Source of the DNA: Paenibacillus sp. NAIST15-1
Lineage (GTDB): Bacteria; Bacillota; Bacilli; Paenibacillales; Paenibacillaceae
Direction: 5' to 3'
Length of the DNA: 64,000 nucleotides
Assembly: GCF_001894745.1 (NCBI RefSeq)
Contig: NZ_BBYF01000002.1
Span: forward strand, 62,001 to 126,000
Shown here: in pieces, positions 26,378 through 35,560 of the stretch
Numbering within the stretch: the first letter of the stretch is position 1
Layout: every line of letters starts with the position of its first letter
Program-made: the position numbers and the translations under genes
Notes under the pieces: model-generated
Told to the model about the DNA's origin: nothing
The model's database searches: none
Seen by the model: only the letters and a program-made list of their open reading frames with translations

Positions 26378-29300
26378 GTGAACGTGATGTATCAGAGATC
26401 GCCTCGCATTAAGCCGGAATTACCAGAGGAGAAGCTTGAGATATTACGGCCTCCTGCTGAACCGTCGCGTCCGACGTTCTCTATCGTTACACTGATTATT
26501 CCGATTGTGATGACCTTGGTCAGTATCGGATTCTACATATATATGTCCATGTCAGGGAAGATGGGCAATAGTAACTATATGATGTTTCAAATGATTACCA
26601 TCTCGATGATGCTTATGTCCTATACGCTTCCATTTTTCTTGTATTTGAGCAACAAAAGACAGTACGTGCGCAAGCAGGCGGAACGAAGTCAGATGTATCT
26701 GGCTCAATTGGAGAAGCATCGCCTGGAGATTATCGAGAAGCAACATGAGCAGCGAGCAGCGATGTATGCGATTCATGGTGATCCAGATGTGTGCCATCAA
26801 ATTGTGAAAAATCGCAACAGCAGCCTGTGGGAACGCGGGCCTTTTGATGTTGATTTTATGGATGTTCGCATTGGCACCGGAGAAGTGCCTTTTTATATGC
26901 CAATCATTACTCCGCGAACCGATGGCTACGAGAAGGATCCACTTATCGAGGCGGCTCATAAGCTCGAACAGGATTCTCGGACAGTAGATGAGGTTCCAAT
27001 TACATTGCCGTTGTATGAGTCGAAGGTAGTCGGAATCGTTGGAGACAAAGCTTCCGTTATGGAAGCAGTACGGATTGTGATTGCTCAGCTGACGACAAGG
27101 CATTCGCCTGATGAGGTGAAGCTAGCTGCGCTCTACGATGAGCAGGAAGCAGAGAATTGGGGCTGGCTGCGATGGCTTCCGCATACATGGAATGATGATC
27201 GCACACAGCGTTATTTGGCTGATCGGCGTAGTACGGCACATCAATTGGCTGATCAATTGTATGGAATTCTAAATCGTCGCAAGAGTTTCCAGACGACCGG
27301 CGAGAAGAAGAAGCAGCTTCCCATTTATGTTGTTCTGCTGCAGGATAGCCAAATGATCGAGGAAGAGCCGCTATATCCTCTTCTATTAGAAGAAGCGAGC
27401 CGAGTGGACAGCTGTACCCTAGTGCTGTCTGATCGCAAGGAGCGGCTTCCGATGCAATGCCGCCTTATTGTAGAAGTCGGTGCAGATACTGCTGTATCTA
27501 CGCAAAAAACGGATCAGGAGGGGATCGTTCAGCATTCCTTCCAAATGGATCATTTATCTGCTGACAAGATCGATACGCTGGCAAGATATATGGCGCCGAT
27601 TCGCTTGAAGCGTTCTGCTGCTTCAGATCTTCCACCCGTTCTAACGTTGTTCGATATGTTCGGTGTAGAACAAGTTGAGCAATTGAAGTTGGTGGAACGC
27701 TGGAATCGAAATCGATATCCAGATACATTGCCAGTGCCCGTAGGTGTGCGTGCTGGTGGCAAGCTGGTGTCCTTGAATCTCCATGACAAGATTGAACGCA
27801 AGGGACATGGTCCACATGGACTTCTCGCAGGAACAACAGGCTCAGGCAAAAGTGAGGTTATTCAGTCGCTAATTGCTTCACTGGCAGCTGAATACCACCC
27901 TCATGATGTGGCCTTCATGCTGATCGACTACAAGGGCGGAGGAATGTCTAATACGTTCGAGAAACTTCCTCATGTCGTAGGAACCATTACGAATCTAGAC
28001 GAGAGCCTGATCGAACGTGCACAGGTATCGCTTCGTGCTGAGCTGATTCGCAGACAACACATTTTGAATGATGCGGGAAACATGCAGCATATTGACGAGT
28101 ATTACAAGTCGCCGCTTCGCTATCAGAATCCGCTGCCTCACTTGATCATCATCATTGATGAATTTGCTCAGCTTAAGAAGGAACAGCCAGAATTCATGGA
28201 TGAGTTGATCAGTATAGCAGCTATTGGACGTACATTAGGTGTTCACTTGCTGCTGGCGACTCAGAAGCCTGCCGGGGTAGTGGATGAGAAGATATGGAGC
28301 AATACACGATTCCGCATCTGCCTTCGTGTTCAGAGTGAAGGCGATAGTCGGGATATGCTCAAAATTCCGAATGCAGCTTGGATTACGCATCCGGGGCGCG
28401 GGTATTTTCAGGTGGGCAGTGACGAAGTGTTCGAGGAGATGCAATTCGCATGGAGCGGTGCACCTTATCTGGTAAAGCGTCAGGAAGGTCAGCCGCTGCG
28501 AATTGAAGTGAGCGAGGTTCGCCTGAACGGGAAGATGGAGGCTTTGCTGCCTAGTGATACACTATTGTCGGCCTATGATGAGCAAGATCAGCTGAAGCAG
28601 CTTCAAGTATTCATTGATGCTGTTGCCGAGGCGGCATGTTGTGAGGAAATTAATCGATTGCAAGGGCCATGGCTCGCCCCGCTGCCACAAGAGCTAGGTC
28701 GCAGTGAATTATTCAAGCGTACACGGACGTTGTCAGGTGTTCCCGGTGATTTTAAGGGAATACAACCAATTGTAGGCTTGCTGGATGACGTCATGAACCA
28801 ACGGCAGGAGCCGCTTGGCATCGAAATGGATCATGAACATTGGGCAGTATACGGAATGCCGGGAACGGGAAAGACAACATTTGTACAGACACTTCTCATG
28901 TCTCTCGCTGAGCAGTATGAACCTGATGTCTGGCACGGCTATGTTGTGGATATGGGGCGTATGCTGAAGGATTATGCTGACTTGCCTCATGTGGGCGCGG
29001 TAATTGCAGGTGAGGATGAAGATAGACTCAAGCGGCTGTTCCGCTATCTTCTTGCGAAGGTGAAGGAACGAACAGAGATGTTGTCCGAAGCCGGCGTCAA
29101 GACGATTGCTTCTTATCGGCAGGTAACACAGCTATCGGTGCCGAATATTGTTGTTATCATTGACGGGTATTTGAATTTCCGAACTTCCTATCCGGATGAG
29201 AATGAATGTTTGGAATATTTGCTTCGAGAAGGCGGCAGCTTGGCCATTTCATTCGTGATTACAGCCAATCGCGTAACCGATATTTTTGACAAATTCCGTA

Positions 29301-30409
29301 GCAATATATCGAATGCGATTTCGTATGAATTAGCTGATCCAAGCGACTATTACTTTGCTGTGGGCAGACCGGCTAGAACGCCGGCGCGGCTGCAGGCAGG
29401 TCGCGGACTCATTAAGCATAACGGGGTACCGATCGAATTCCAGACTGCTTATCCTGCGGATGGGAACAATGATGTAGAACGTGTTCTTCAGTTGCGTTCA
29501 CAGATTCGATTGATGCACAATTCCTGGCAAGGGGCTGCAGCCCCACTCATTCGCAGCTTGCCTGAGCGTGTGCGTCTTAGTGAACTGCTGAAGCTGCACG
29601 ACGATTCATACGAGGAAAGCGAGATCATAGAAGCGGAGCAGCTGCAATGCTCGGAACGGTTGCAACCCGTGCCTGTTGGCGTGCGCACAGATGATTTGGA
29701 GCCATATCTGGTCAATTTGAAGGAAGGTCCTCACTTCGTCGTCGCAAGTCCTATGGAGAGCGGCAAGACCTCATTCCTTACGAGCTGGATGCTGTCTTTG
29801 GCTTATCATATGTCTCCAGAACGTTTGCATATCTATGCGATTGATGTTCGATATGGGGACAATGGCGTTGCTTCGCTAAGAGACTTGCCTCATGTAAGGG
29901 AGATTGTAACAGAGGAAGAGCGAATTCCTGGATTCATTCAGCAAGTATATGATCAGGTCTCGTCCCGGAGTAAGGATGGAGGGGATCCAATCCTACTGCT
30001 GGTTATGGATGATGCAGATATGCTGTGCAAGCAGCTCACAGATTACACGGTCAAAGATCAACTGTCTGCGATCGTACGCCAAGGTCGGGATAAAGGGGTA
30101 CATCTCGTATTGGCAGGGGTTCCGTCTGATTTTCCAACCTTCGGGGTGGACTGGTTTAACGATGTCAAAGCATCGCAAGCTGGATTTTTATTTGGGACGA
30201 TTGATGCGAATGATCTGTCCTTCTTCCGAATCCCGATCTCAGAGTCGCAGTCTTCTGGTCCTAGTGGGTCGAAGGTGCTTCCTCCTGGTCAAGGATATTT
30301 TGTTAGACGTAAATTTACAAAAATAAAGACAGCAATACCCTACGATGAAATATGGACTCCGGCCGCATGGACAACACTTATACATAAACGTTGGAAAGTG
30401 CGGGTCTGA
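26378..30409 (+). CDS. essC: type VII secretion FtsK/SpoIIIE-type ATPase (EssC/YukBA-like)
   Basis: This 1343-residue motor protein drives export of WXG100 substrates. Two membrane helices lie at about residues 33-80, followed by a coiled segment and three tandem FtsK-type ATPase domains. Domain 1 has Walker A GTTGSGKS (485-492) and Walker B LIIIIDEFAQL; domain 2 has GMPGTGKT (826-833) and VVIIDG; domain 3 has the weaker SPMESGKT (1124-1131) and LLLVMDDADML. The paired FHA domains at the N-terminus of Bacillus and Staphylococcus EssC are absent; the protein begins directly with a short Pro-rich leader. I chose GTG 26378, nine bases after GAGGAG. Confidence 0.95.
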   Translation: MNVMYQRSPRIKPELPEEKLEILRPPAEPSRPTFSIVTLIIPIVMTLVSIGFYIYMSMSGKMGNSNYMMFQMITISMMLMSYTLPFFLYLSNKRQYVRKQAERSQMYLAQLEKHRLEIIEKQHEQRAAMYAIHGDPDVCHQIVKNRNSSLWERGPFDVDFMDVRIGTGEVPFYMPIITPRTDGYEKDPLIEAAHKLEQDSRTVDEVPITLPLYESKVVGIVGDKASVMEAVRIVIAQLTTRHSPDEVKLAALYDEQEAENWGWLRWLPHTWNDDRTQRYLADRRSTAHQLADQLYGILNRRKSFQTTGEKKKQLPIYVVLLQDSQMIEEEPLYPLLLEEASRVDSCTLVLSDRKERLPMQCRLIVEVGADTAVSTQKTDQEGIVQHSFQMDHLSADKIDTLARYMAPIRLKRSAASDLPPVLTLFDMFGVEQVEQLKLVERWNRNRYPDTLPVPVGVRAGGKLVSLNLHDKIERKGHGPHGLLAGTTGSGKSEVIQSLIASLAAEYHPHDVAFMLIDYKGGGMSNTFEKLPHVVGTITNLDESLIERAQVSLRAELIRRQHILNDAGNMQHIDEYYKSPLRYQNPLPHLIIIIDEFAQLKKEQPEFMDELISIAAIGRTLGVHLLLATQKPAGVVDEKIWSNTRFRICLRVQSEGDSRDMLKIPNAAWITHPGRGYFQVGSDEVFEEMQFAWSGAPYLVKRQEGQPLRIEVSEVRLNGKMEALLPSDTLLSAYDEQDQLKQLQVFIDAVAEAACCEEINRLQGPWLAPLPQELGRSELFKRTRTLSGVPGDFKGIQPIVGLLDDVMNQRQEPLGIEMDHEHWAVYGMPGTGKTTFVQTLLMSLAEQYEPDVWHGYVVDMGRMLKDYADLPHVGAVIAGEDEDRLKRLFRYLLAKVKERTEMLSEAGVKTIASYRQVTQLSVPNIVVIIDGYLNFRTSYPDENECLEYLLREGGSLAISFVITANRVTDIFDKFRSNISNAISYELADPSDYYFAVGRPARTPARLQAGRGLIKHNGVPIEFQTAYPADGNNDVERVLQLRSQIRLMHNSWQGAAAPLIRSLPERVRLSELLKLHDDSYEESEIIEAEQLQCSERLQPVPVGVRTDDLEPYLVNLKEGPHFVVASPMESGKTSFLTSWMLSLAYHMSPERLHIYAIDVRYGDNGVASLRDLPHVREIVTEEERIPGFIQQVYDQVSSRSKDGGDPILLLVMDDADMLCKQLTDYTVKDQLSAIVRQGRDKGVHLVLAGVPSDFPTFGVDWFNDVKASQAGFLFGTIDANDLSFFRIPISESQSSGPSGSKVLPPGQGYFVRRKFTKIKTAIPYDEIWTPAAWTTLIHKRWKVRV

Positions 30410-30427
30410 TGGGGGGTGGACACATTG

Positions 30428-31291
30428 GTGACGAGTAACGAACCATATCTACAAGCGCAAGATGGCAGAAGTGGTATTGAGCTTCACGTAAAAGAATTGT
30501 ATTTTCTTGCTGGAATCATTGGATCTGATCGCTTGCTTGGGATTGAGGATCCATTTCGGGGCTATCTAACTGAGGAAATTGCAGAAGAATGGAATAAGGT
30601 CAAAGCTGCGCTGCTGCGCAAGGGATACTTAACGGAAGAGCCTGGAGGCAGAGAGCTGGCTATGCCATCTCACGTCTATTCAACGGTAGCGGTAACGGGA
30701 TTGGCAAATCGCTCCTGCTGGGTTCGGATTTCAAATGCAGCAGATGAGGGGCCTAATCGCGAAGTATACGAAGGCTATTTTCATTTTACGAATGAATTAG
30801 TCATCGAACGAGCACAGAAGCGGCTCCAACCAGAAATTTGCTCCTTTCGAGAATATGACTCGACGAATGAGGCGTGTTCCGTCATTGTGAACCGCATGAA
30901 CTGGGCTGATCAGCAGGAAAGCGAGATAGCTGCTGTTATGTTGTCCAAGAGGCATTTCCATAAACTCTATGAGCATGCGGCTGAGCTTACCGTAGAGCAA
31001 ATGACTAGTCAGCTAATGACCTTCGATGGAGAGGAAGCGGGAGCAATGGCCCTGGCGCATTCGCTGAAGCATCGTACCGCAGAAGGGGAGCTCTTGTTTC
31101 TTGTGTGGAATGAGAAAAGCTGGGATGTGCAGGGAGCAGCTTTTCTCGTCGGAGGTTCCCGCAATTGGCTTATTCGGCAAAGCTCCAAAGGTGATGAGGA
31201 TTGGCTGACTGCCACATTAACAACAAAGGAACAACTTGAAGGCCTGTTAATCGAGTGGGAACGCCAGCATTCTATAGAAGAAGGAAGGTGA
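30428..31291 (+). CDS. type VII locus protein, possibly an EspG-like substrate chaperone
   Basis: I do not recognise this 287-residue soluble protein with certainty. There is no signal peptide or membrane helix. Its N-terminal layout resembles actinobacterial EspG chaperones: IELHVKELYFLAGIIGSDRL, then an amphipathic helix with EEIAEEWNKVKAALLRKGYL, a linker, and a long alternating beta region including CWVRISNAADE and YEGYFHFTNELVIER. The late LLFLVWNEKSWDVQGAAFLV also looks like a beta hairpin. It sits directly between essC and a WXG100-like gene, where EspG genes lie in ESX loci. GTG 30428 and TTG 30425 are both possible starts after GGGGGGTGG. Treat EspG as a hypothesis. Confidence 0.55.
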   Translation: MTSNEPYLQAQDGRSGIELHVKELYFLAGIIGSDRLLGIEDPFRGYLTEEIAEEWNKVKAALLRKGYLTEEPGGRELAMPSHVYSTVAVTGLANRSCWVRISNAADEGPNREVYEGYFHFTNELVIERAQKRLQPEICSFREYDSTNEACSVIVNRMNWADQQESEIAAVMLSKRHFHKLYEHAAELTVEQMTSQLMTFDGEEAGAMALAHSLKHRTAEGELLFLVWNEKSWDVQGAAFLVGGSRNWLIRQSSKGDEDWLTATLTTKEQLEGLLIEWERQHSIEEGR

Positions 31292-31295
31292 CATC

Positions 31296-32465
31296 GTGCG
31301 CATTATCGTAACGCCGGATGCGCTTCGTCAGGGGAGCCGTCAGTTGCAGGCAACAGCGGAGCAATTAAATGCGATTCAATCGTCATTGGAACGTTCTCTG
31401 CAGACGCTGGAGTGGGAGGTTTCTATTAAGGCTGCGATCGGAGAAAAATGGCAGCAAGCTTCTCGGTTATCGGCTCAAATACATACGCTTTTGTTTGATT
31501 TAAGCCAGCAGCTTCAGTCCAAGGCGGATCAGTTTCAATCAGCTGATCAGCAAGCGCACCCGATTCTAGGCCATGCCTATCAAATCGGTTCGGCGGCGTC
31601 ATTATATTCAACGATAGGGATTGGGGGGGCATCACTGATTATCCCTGCTCTAGGGACACAGGTAGGCGCCATATCGAACCCAAATGCGGTTGTTCGGGCG
31701 ATTGGCACACAAGAGGATAAAGGTTCAGGCGGTTGGAATTGGAAGCCAACGACTCCTGAAATGTATGGCTATGGCAAAGACGGATACCGCATGATCAATA
31801 TGGCGAAGAGCGGGTTCAATGTGAATGTTCGTGGAGACGGCTACGTGACAATCAGTGGTGCAAGATCGAAATTCGCACTGTCTGAGGGGATTCAAGGAAC
31901 GAGATATGCGGCATCGAATGCAGCGAATCATGCAAATGTGTGGAAATTCGTTGATCCAGTAGTTGCAGCAAAGGAATCGCTCTCTATCAAGGGATGGAGT
32001 GCCAAGCTTGGATATGCGGGGCTTGCATACGATACAGGTACCGCAGTCATGACGGATTACGAGAAGGGTGGCCCTAGTCGTGCAGCTGCCAGTACTGTTG
32101 TGAATGGATCAATCGGAGTAGGTACCATGGCAGCGAGTGCTGCCGTGGGAGCCTGGGTAGGTTCAGTCGTTCCTGTTGCCGGCACTATTGTAGGGGCAGG
32201 AGTAGGGTTAGCAACAGGAGCTGCTATCTCTATGGTTACGGAGGTAACCATTAATGGCAAGTCTATCAAGACCCATGCGGTTGATGCCGTTGACACTGTG
32301 GTGGATACCGTGACTGATACCGTTGCGAGCGGAACGAAAGTGGCAACTGATGCTGTTCAAGATGGCGTTAAAGCGGTGAAGAGCGGTGCAACGAAGGCTG
32401 CTGGCAAAGTCGTGAATAAGGTTTCAGATATGTTCGGTTCAGTAGGTAAACTACTGCCTAGTTGA
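31296..32465 (+). CDS. candidate type VII secreted protein: WXG100-like N-terminus plus glycine-zipper domain
   Basis: This 389-residue protein starts with about 85 residues of helix-turn-helix WXG100 character (LRQGSRQLQATAEQLNAIQS, turn near LEWEV, then LSAQIHTLLFDLSQQLQSKA). There is no signal peptide. The middle part has beta/Gly-rich sequence (NVNVRGDGYVTISGARSKFA). Residues about 265-315 form a hydrophobic glycine-zipper segment (GSVVPVAGTIVGAGVGLATG) able to insert into membranes. The tail is a set of Val/Asp/Thr/Lys amphipathic repeats. It is probably an exported substrate, perhaps a membrane-active effector; toxicity is not shown. It starts 5 bases after the preceding gene with GGAAGG before the GTG. 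Confidence 0.65.
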   Translation: MRIIVTPDALRQGSRQLQATAEQLNAIQSSLERSLQTLEWEVSIKAAIGEKWQQASRLSAQIHTLLFDLSQQLQSKADQFQSADQQAHPILGHAYQIGSAASLYSTIGIGGASLIIPALGTQVGAISNPNAVVRAIGTQEDKGSGGWNWKPTTPEMYGYGKDGYRMINMAKSGFNVNVRGDGYVTISGARSKFALSEGIQGTRYAASNAANHANVWKFVDPVVAAKESLSIKGWSAKLGYAGLAYDTGTAVMTDYEKGGPSRAAASTVVNGSIGVGTMAASAAVGAWVGSVVPVAGTIVGAGVGLATGAAISMVTEVTINGKSIKTHAVDAVDTVVDTVTDTVASGTKVATDAVQDGVKAVKSGATKAAGKVVNKVSDMFGSVGKLLPS

Positions 32466-32661
32466 AGCTATTAAAACGGGGCTAATAGACTAACCTAATT
32501 TATGACATAGGAACTATATTATGATATTTATTTATCGCTCTGTAGGATCAGAATACTGCTCATGTTATTTGTATATTGGTTAATATGATCAGCTCGTCGC
32601 ATCGCGTGTGCAGCTTCGATAAGAATTGTAGGATGCAAGAGTAGAAAGGGAAGGATGAATT

Positions 32662-32979
32662 ATGGGGAATCAGACTGAACAACAACATGTTGGGAATGGA
32701 GAGGATGCATTGCTTCCACTCGGCTCTATCGTACTGCTGCATGAAGGAAGCAAAAAATTAATGATATATGGCCGCAAGCAGCTGCAGATCACTACGAACC
32801 GTTTGTTCGACTATTTGGGAGTCATATATCCTGAAGGGTATATTGATGAGAACTACTCCTATTTGTTCAATCAGGAAGACATTGAAATGATTGTCCACGT
32901 TGGCTATACCGATGTGGAAGAAGAGCAGTTCCAACTCGTACTTCAGAGCGTTCCTCAGGCTCAGGAGTCCACATTTTAG
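32662..32979 (+). CDS. DUF4176 protein of the type VII locus
   Basis: This 105-residue cytosolic protein matches the DUF4176 pattern: LLPLGSIVLLHEGSKKLMIYGR, FDYLGVIYPEGYI, FNQEDIEMIVHVGYTDVEEEQF. DUF4176 proteins occur almost only in type VII/LXG operons of Bacillota, and some act as targeting factors or chaperones for LXG toxins. It lies 196 bases after the candidate substrate and 120 before EsxA, so it could serve either. AAGGGAAGG precedes the ATG. Confidence 0.85.
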   Translation: MGNQTEQQHVGNGEDALLPLGSIVLLHEGSKKLMIYGRKQLQITTNRLFDYLGVIYPEGYIDENYSYLFNQEDIEMIVHVGYTDVEEEQFQLVLQSVPQAQESTF

Positions 32980-33005
32980 AATTAGGACTGCAGACTCTTT
33001 TAAAT

Positions 33006-33034
33006 TTGTAATAGATTTCATGTACAATTATTAA
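33006..33034 (+). promoter_or_regulatory. possible internal promoter before the esxA gene
   Basis: TTGTAA at 33006-33011 and TATTAA at 33029-33034 have a 17-base spacer. With the hairpin after esxA, this would give separate high-level expression of the small substrate. Confidence 0.4.
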
Positions 33035-33098
33035 TAGAAATATTTGCATAATTTATTTGTCGTTCAAATGTCTATGTCTACCAAAAGGAGGAACAAAC

Positions 33099-33374
33099 AT
33101 GGCAGGTCGCATTTTAATTACACCGGAACAGGTTGATCAAGTGTCGAATCAATTCAAGCAGGGTGGAGATCAGAGTCAACAGATCGTAGCTACCCTGACA
33201 CAAGCTATTCAAGGAATGGAAGGTCAATGGGAAGGGATGACGAAACAGCGCTTCTTCCAAGAATTCCAAGAAGCAAGCAAGCAGATGCAATCCTTCGTTC
33301 AAACCTTGAACACAATTAGCGAAGAATTGAAGGCTATTGCGCAGAAGTTCCGCTCTGTGGATGAACAGCGCTAA
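33099..33374 (+). CDS. esxA: WXG100 family type VII secretion target (EsxA-like)
   Basis: This is a small secreted helical hairpin of 91 residues. The WXG motif is WEG in GMEGQWEGMTKQRFF, centrally placed, flanked by two helices (QVDQVSNQFKQGGDQSQQIV and MQSFVQTLNTISEELKAIAQ). The C-terminus KFRSVDEQR resembles the Y/F-xxx-D/E export signal with Phe in place of Tyr. Proteins of this type are exported as dimers by EssC and are needed for machine function. AAAGGAGG precedes ATG 33099. A hairpin with T-run follows, so it may be expressed more strongly than the downstream genes. Confidence 0.95.
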   Translation: MAGRILITPEQVDQVSNQFKQGGDQSQQIVATLTQAIQGMEGQWEGMTKQRFFQEFQEASKQMQSFVQTLNTISEELKAIAQKFRSVDEQR

Positions 33375-33404
33375 TCGTTCAATTCTTACTTGAATACGAA
33401 GAGG

Positions 33405-33434
33405 AAGCCGGGCGTAAGACACTCCCGGTTTTTC
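33405..33434 (+). terminator. hairpin/attenuator between esxA and the kinase-like gene
   Basis: AGCCGGG pairs with CCCGGTT around an 11-base loop and is followed by TTTTTC. It lies inside the gene cluster, so it probably lets some transcripts through. Confidence 0.65.
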
Positions 33435-33474
33435 TTACATCATACAGATGCATCATCTCGGGAGGATAGGAATT

Positions 33475-35511
33475 ATGTCATTTCAGCCACAATCAGGAGA
33501 TACGATCATTATTCAAGATATCGAATATCGGTTCGGCGAACATCCGGCAGCTCCTGGCCTCGTATATGCGCAGGCTGGCAGACAGGGTGTCATCTATCAG
33601 CTGCTTCCAACCCGAGGAGATGCTGTAGAGGCAAAGGCGCTCAAAGTGTTCCATCCGAAGTATCGTATCCCTGCGATGGTATATCAATCTGAGCTGCTCG
33701 ATACCTATAGTGAGCTTCCAGGACTAAGCGTGTGCAGTCGGAACGTATTGACCCCTGAGAAAAACGGAGGACTTATCCAGAAGAGCACGGATTTGCTCTA
33801 TGCAGTGGTAATGCCGTGGATACATGGCCCGACGTGGCTGGATATCGTTGCAGAACATAATCGGCTGACACGCCAAGACAGCCTGCAGATTGCCAAATCG
33901 CTCGCACGAGTATGCTCCGGTATGGAGCAGCGAGGTCTGGCACATTGCGATTTGTCTGCGCCGAATGTCATGCTTCCGTTTTTCTCGGAAGTTAAGCAGA
34001 GTTCGAAGGCATCATCGATTGAACTGGTAGATGTGGAGCAGCTCTATAGTCCTAAGATGGATCGACCGGATGTGCTGTTCAGTGGCTCTCCAGGATATGC
34101 TGCACATCGTGCGCTGCTGACAGGGATGTGGAGTGCATATGCAGATCGATTCGCAGGCAGCATTCTTCTTGCAGAGATGCTTGGTTGGTCATCTCAGCAG
34201 ATCGTGGATAAGGCATGGGGCGAGAGCTATTTCGACCAACGTGAAATGCAAACCTCCTGCGAGCGCTATGAGGGATTGAAGCATGTATTAACAGAACGAT
34301 ATGGCAGCAAAGTATCGGATCTGTTCTCACGCGCTTGGGAAAGCCAGGATTTGAGCAGTTGTCCGACCTTTGGTGAATGGTTGATTGTGCTTAATGGCGT
34401 AGACGAGGAAGAACAGATCGTTATGGACGTTAAGCAGCAGAATGCGCCAGAAGGAACGCAAGCGATTCATGAGCAGCGTTCAGAGGATAAAGCGATAGAT
34501 AAAGAGGCGGAAGGGTGCACAAAGAATTCTGCTGTACAACCCGATGCAGTATCCGCCCCCCTTATTCCTGCTCGGGCTGATGTTGATCCGGATGTGGTCA
34601 ATCGCCTGTTCCGGCAGGCAAGAGAACTAGAAGAGCAAAATCAACTGCAAAGTGCCTTGGAAGTGTACCGATCGGCTCATCATTTTGTTGAGAAGGAAAG
34701 TCCGATGCATATTGAGCTGGCTGCGGCGATTCAAGACTTGGAGCAGAAGCTTGCAAGGGAAGCAGATCAAATGCCACGGTCTAAGGTCAAGCTAGGGAAG
34801 CGAGCGATTGCGATCATTAGTGTAGCGTCAGCACTCCTATTGCTTGGCTGTGGAGCTTTTGTGATGAATCAGATGAACGAAGATGCGGTTAAGAAGGCTG
34901 CGGAAGAACAAGCGCTGCTTGACGCAAAGACTCAACAGTTGAAGGCGGAAGAGGAACGGAAGCAGGAAGAAGCAAAACGGCTTCGTGAGGAAGAACAGCG
35001 CAAGGAGGAAGCGCGCAAGCAAGAGGAACAGCAACGCAAGGAAGATGAGCAGAAGCGCATAGAGGAACAGCAGCGCATCAAGAAGCTGGAGGAACAGAAG
35101 AAGAAGGGTGCGGAGCGGAAACGCCTGCAGGCCCAGTATGATCAACAAGAGCAATATGAGAAGTATGTGGAGTGGAAGAAGAAGCGGGATGAACAGACAA
35201 GAATGGAACAGGCTCGCGAGCAGGAGCGCAAACGGCTGGAAGCGGCACAGGCCGCACAGGCTGCGGAGAAAGCTGCTCAATTAAAGAAGATTCGCAGTCG
35301 TGATGTGGTACTGCTGATTGCCTCTTACAATAAGGCGTATAATGCACTATCAAGAAATAATGTGAATAATGCTTCAAAGTATGCATTAGAGTTTACAGAA
35401 CGGTATGAAAAGGATCCAGACTACTTCAAAAATGTAGGCAAGGTGGGGACGAGGGCCGGACATATTTATAAGTTCTTGAATGATACGTCCTATATGCTGC
35501 CAGACATTTAG
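33475..35511 (+). CDS. membrane Ser/Thr-kinase-like protein of the type VII locus (EssB topology)
   Basis: This 678-residue protein has a cytosolic kinase-like domain (about 1-300), a helical-repeat linker (about 370-430), one membrane helix (443-466) and an external Glu/Lys/Arg/Gln-rich coiled coil (470-610) ending in a small helical domain. Kinase elements seen are the lysine in AKALKVFHP, the catalytic loop HCDLSAPN (157-164) and DVE (186-188) where DFG is usual. EssB/YukC of known machines has the same order but a pseudokinase and only about 450 residues. The retained catalytic-loop Asp and Asn suggest activity, though no glycine-rich loop is obvious. ATG 33475 follows GGGAGG. It probably replaces EssB and signals to the adjacent VWA and phosphatase proteins. 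Confidence 0.8.
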   Translation: MSFQPQSGDTIIIQDIEYRFGEHPAAPGLVYAQAGRQGVIYQLLPTRGDAVEAKALKVFHPKYRIPAMVYQSELLDTYSELPGLSVCSRNVLTPEKNGGLIQKSTDLLYAVVMPWIHGPTWLDIVAEHNRLTRQDSLQIAKSLARVCSGMEQRGLAHCDLSAPNVMLPFFSEVKQSSKASSIELVDVEQLYSPKMDRPDVLFSGSPGYAAHRALLTGMWSAYADRFAGSILLAEMLGWSSQQIVDKAWGESYFDQREMQTSCERYEGLKHVLTERYGSKVSDLFSRAWESQDLSSCPTFGEWLIVLNGVDEEEQIVMDVKQQNAPEGTQAIHEQRSEDKAIDKEAEGCTKNSAVQPDAVSAPLIPARADVDPDVVNRLFRQARELEEQNQLQSALEVYRSAHHFVEKESPMHIELAAAIQDLEQKLAREADQMPRSKVKLGKRAIAIISVASALLLLGCGAFVMNQMNEDAVKKAAEEQALLDAKTQQLKAEEERKQEEAKRLREEEQRKEEARKQEEQQRKEDEQKRIEEQQRIKKLEEQKKKGAERKRLQAQYDQQEQYEKYVEWKKKRDEQTRMEQAREQERKRLEAAQAAQAAEKAAQLKKIRSRDVVLLIASYNKAYNALSRNNVNNASKYALEFTERYEKDPDYFKNVGKVGTRAGHIYKFLNDTSYMLPDI

Positions 35512-35560
35512 CGCGGATCAGGCACGATTGAAATAACATGCTATGAGGTGAATTGGACGG

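Noticed and set aside
34837-35280. Long Leu-rich ORF on the minus strand
   Set aside because: It is the shadow of the Glu/Lys/Arg-rich coiled coil of the kinase-like protein; no ribosome site or family pattern.
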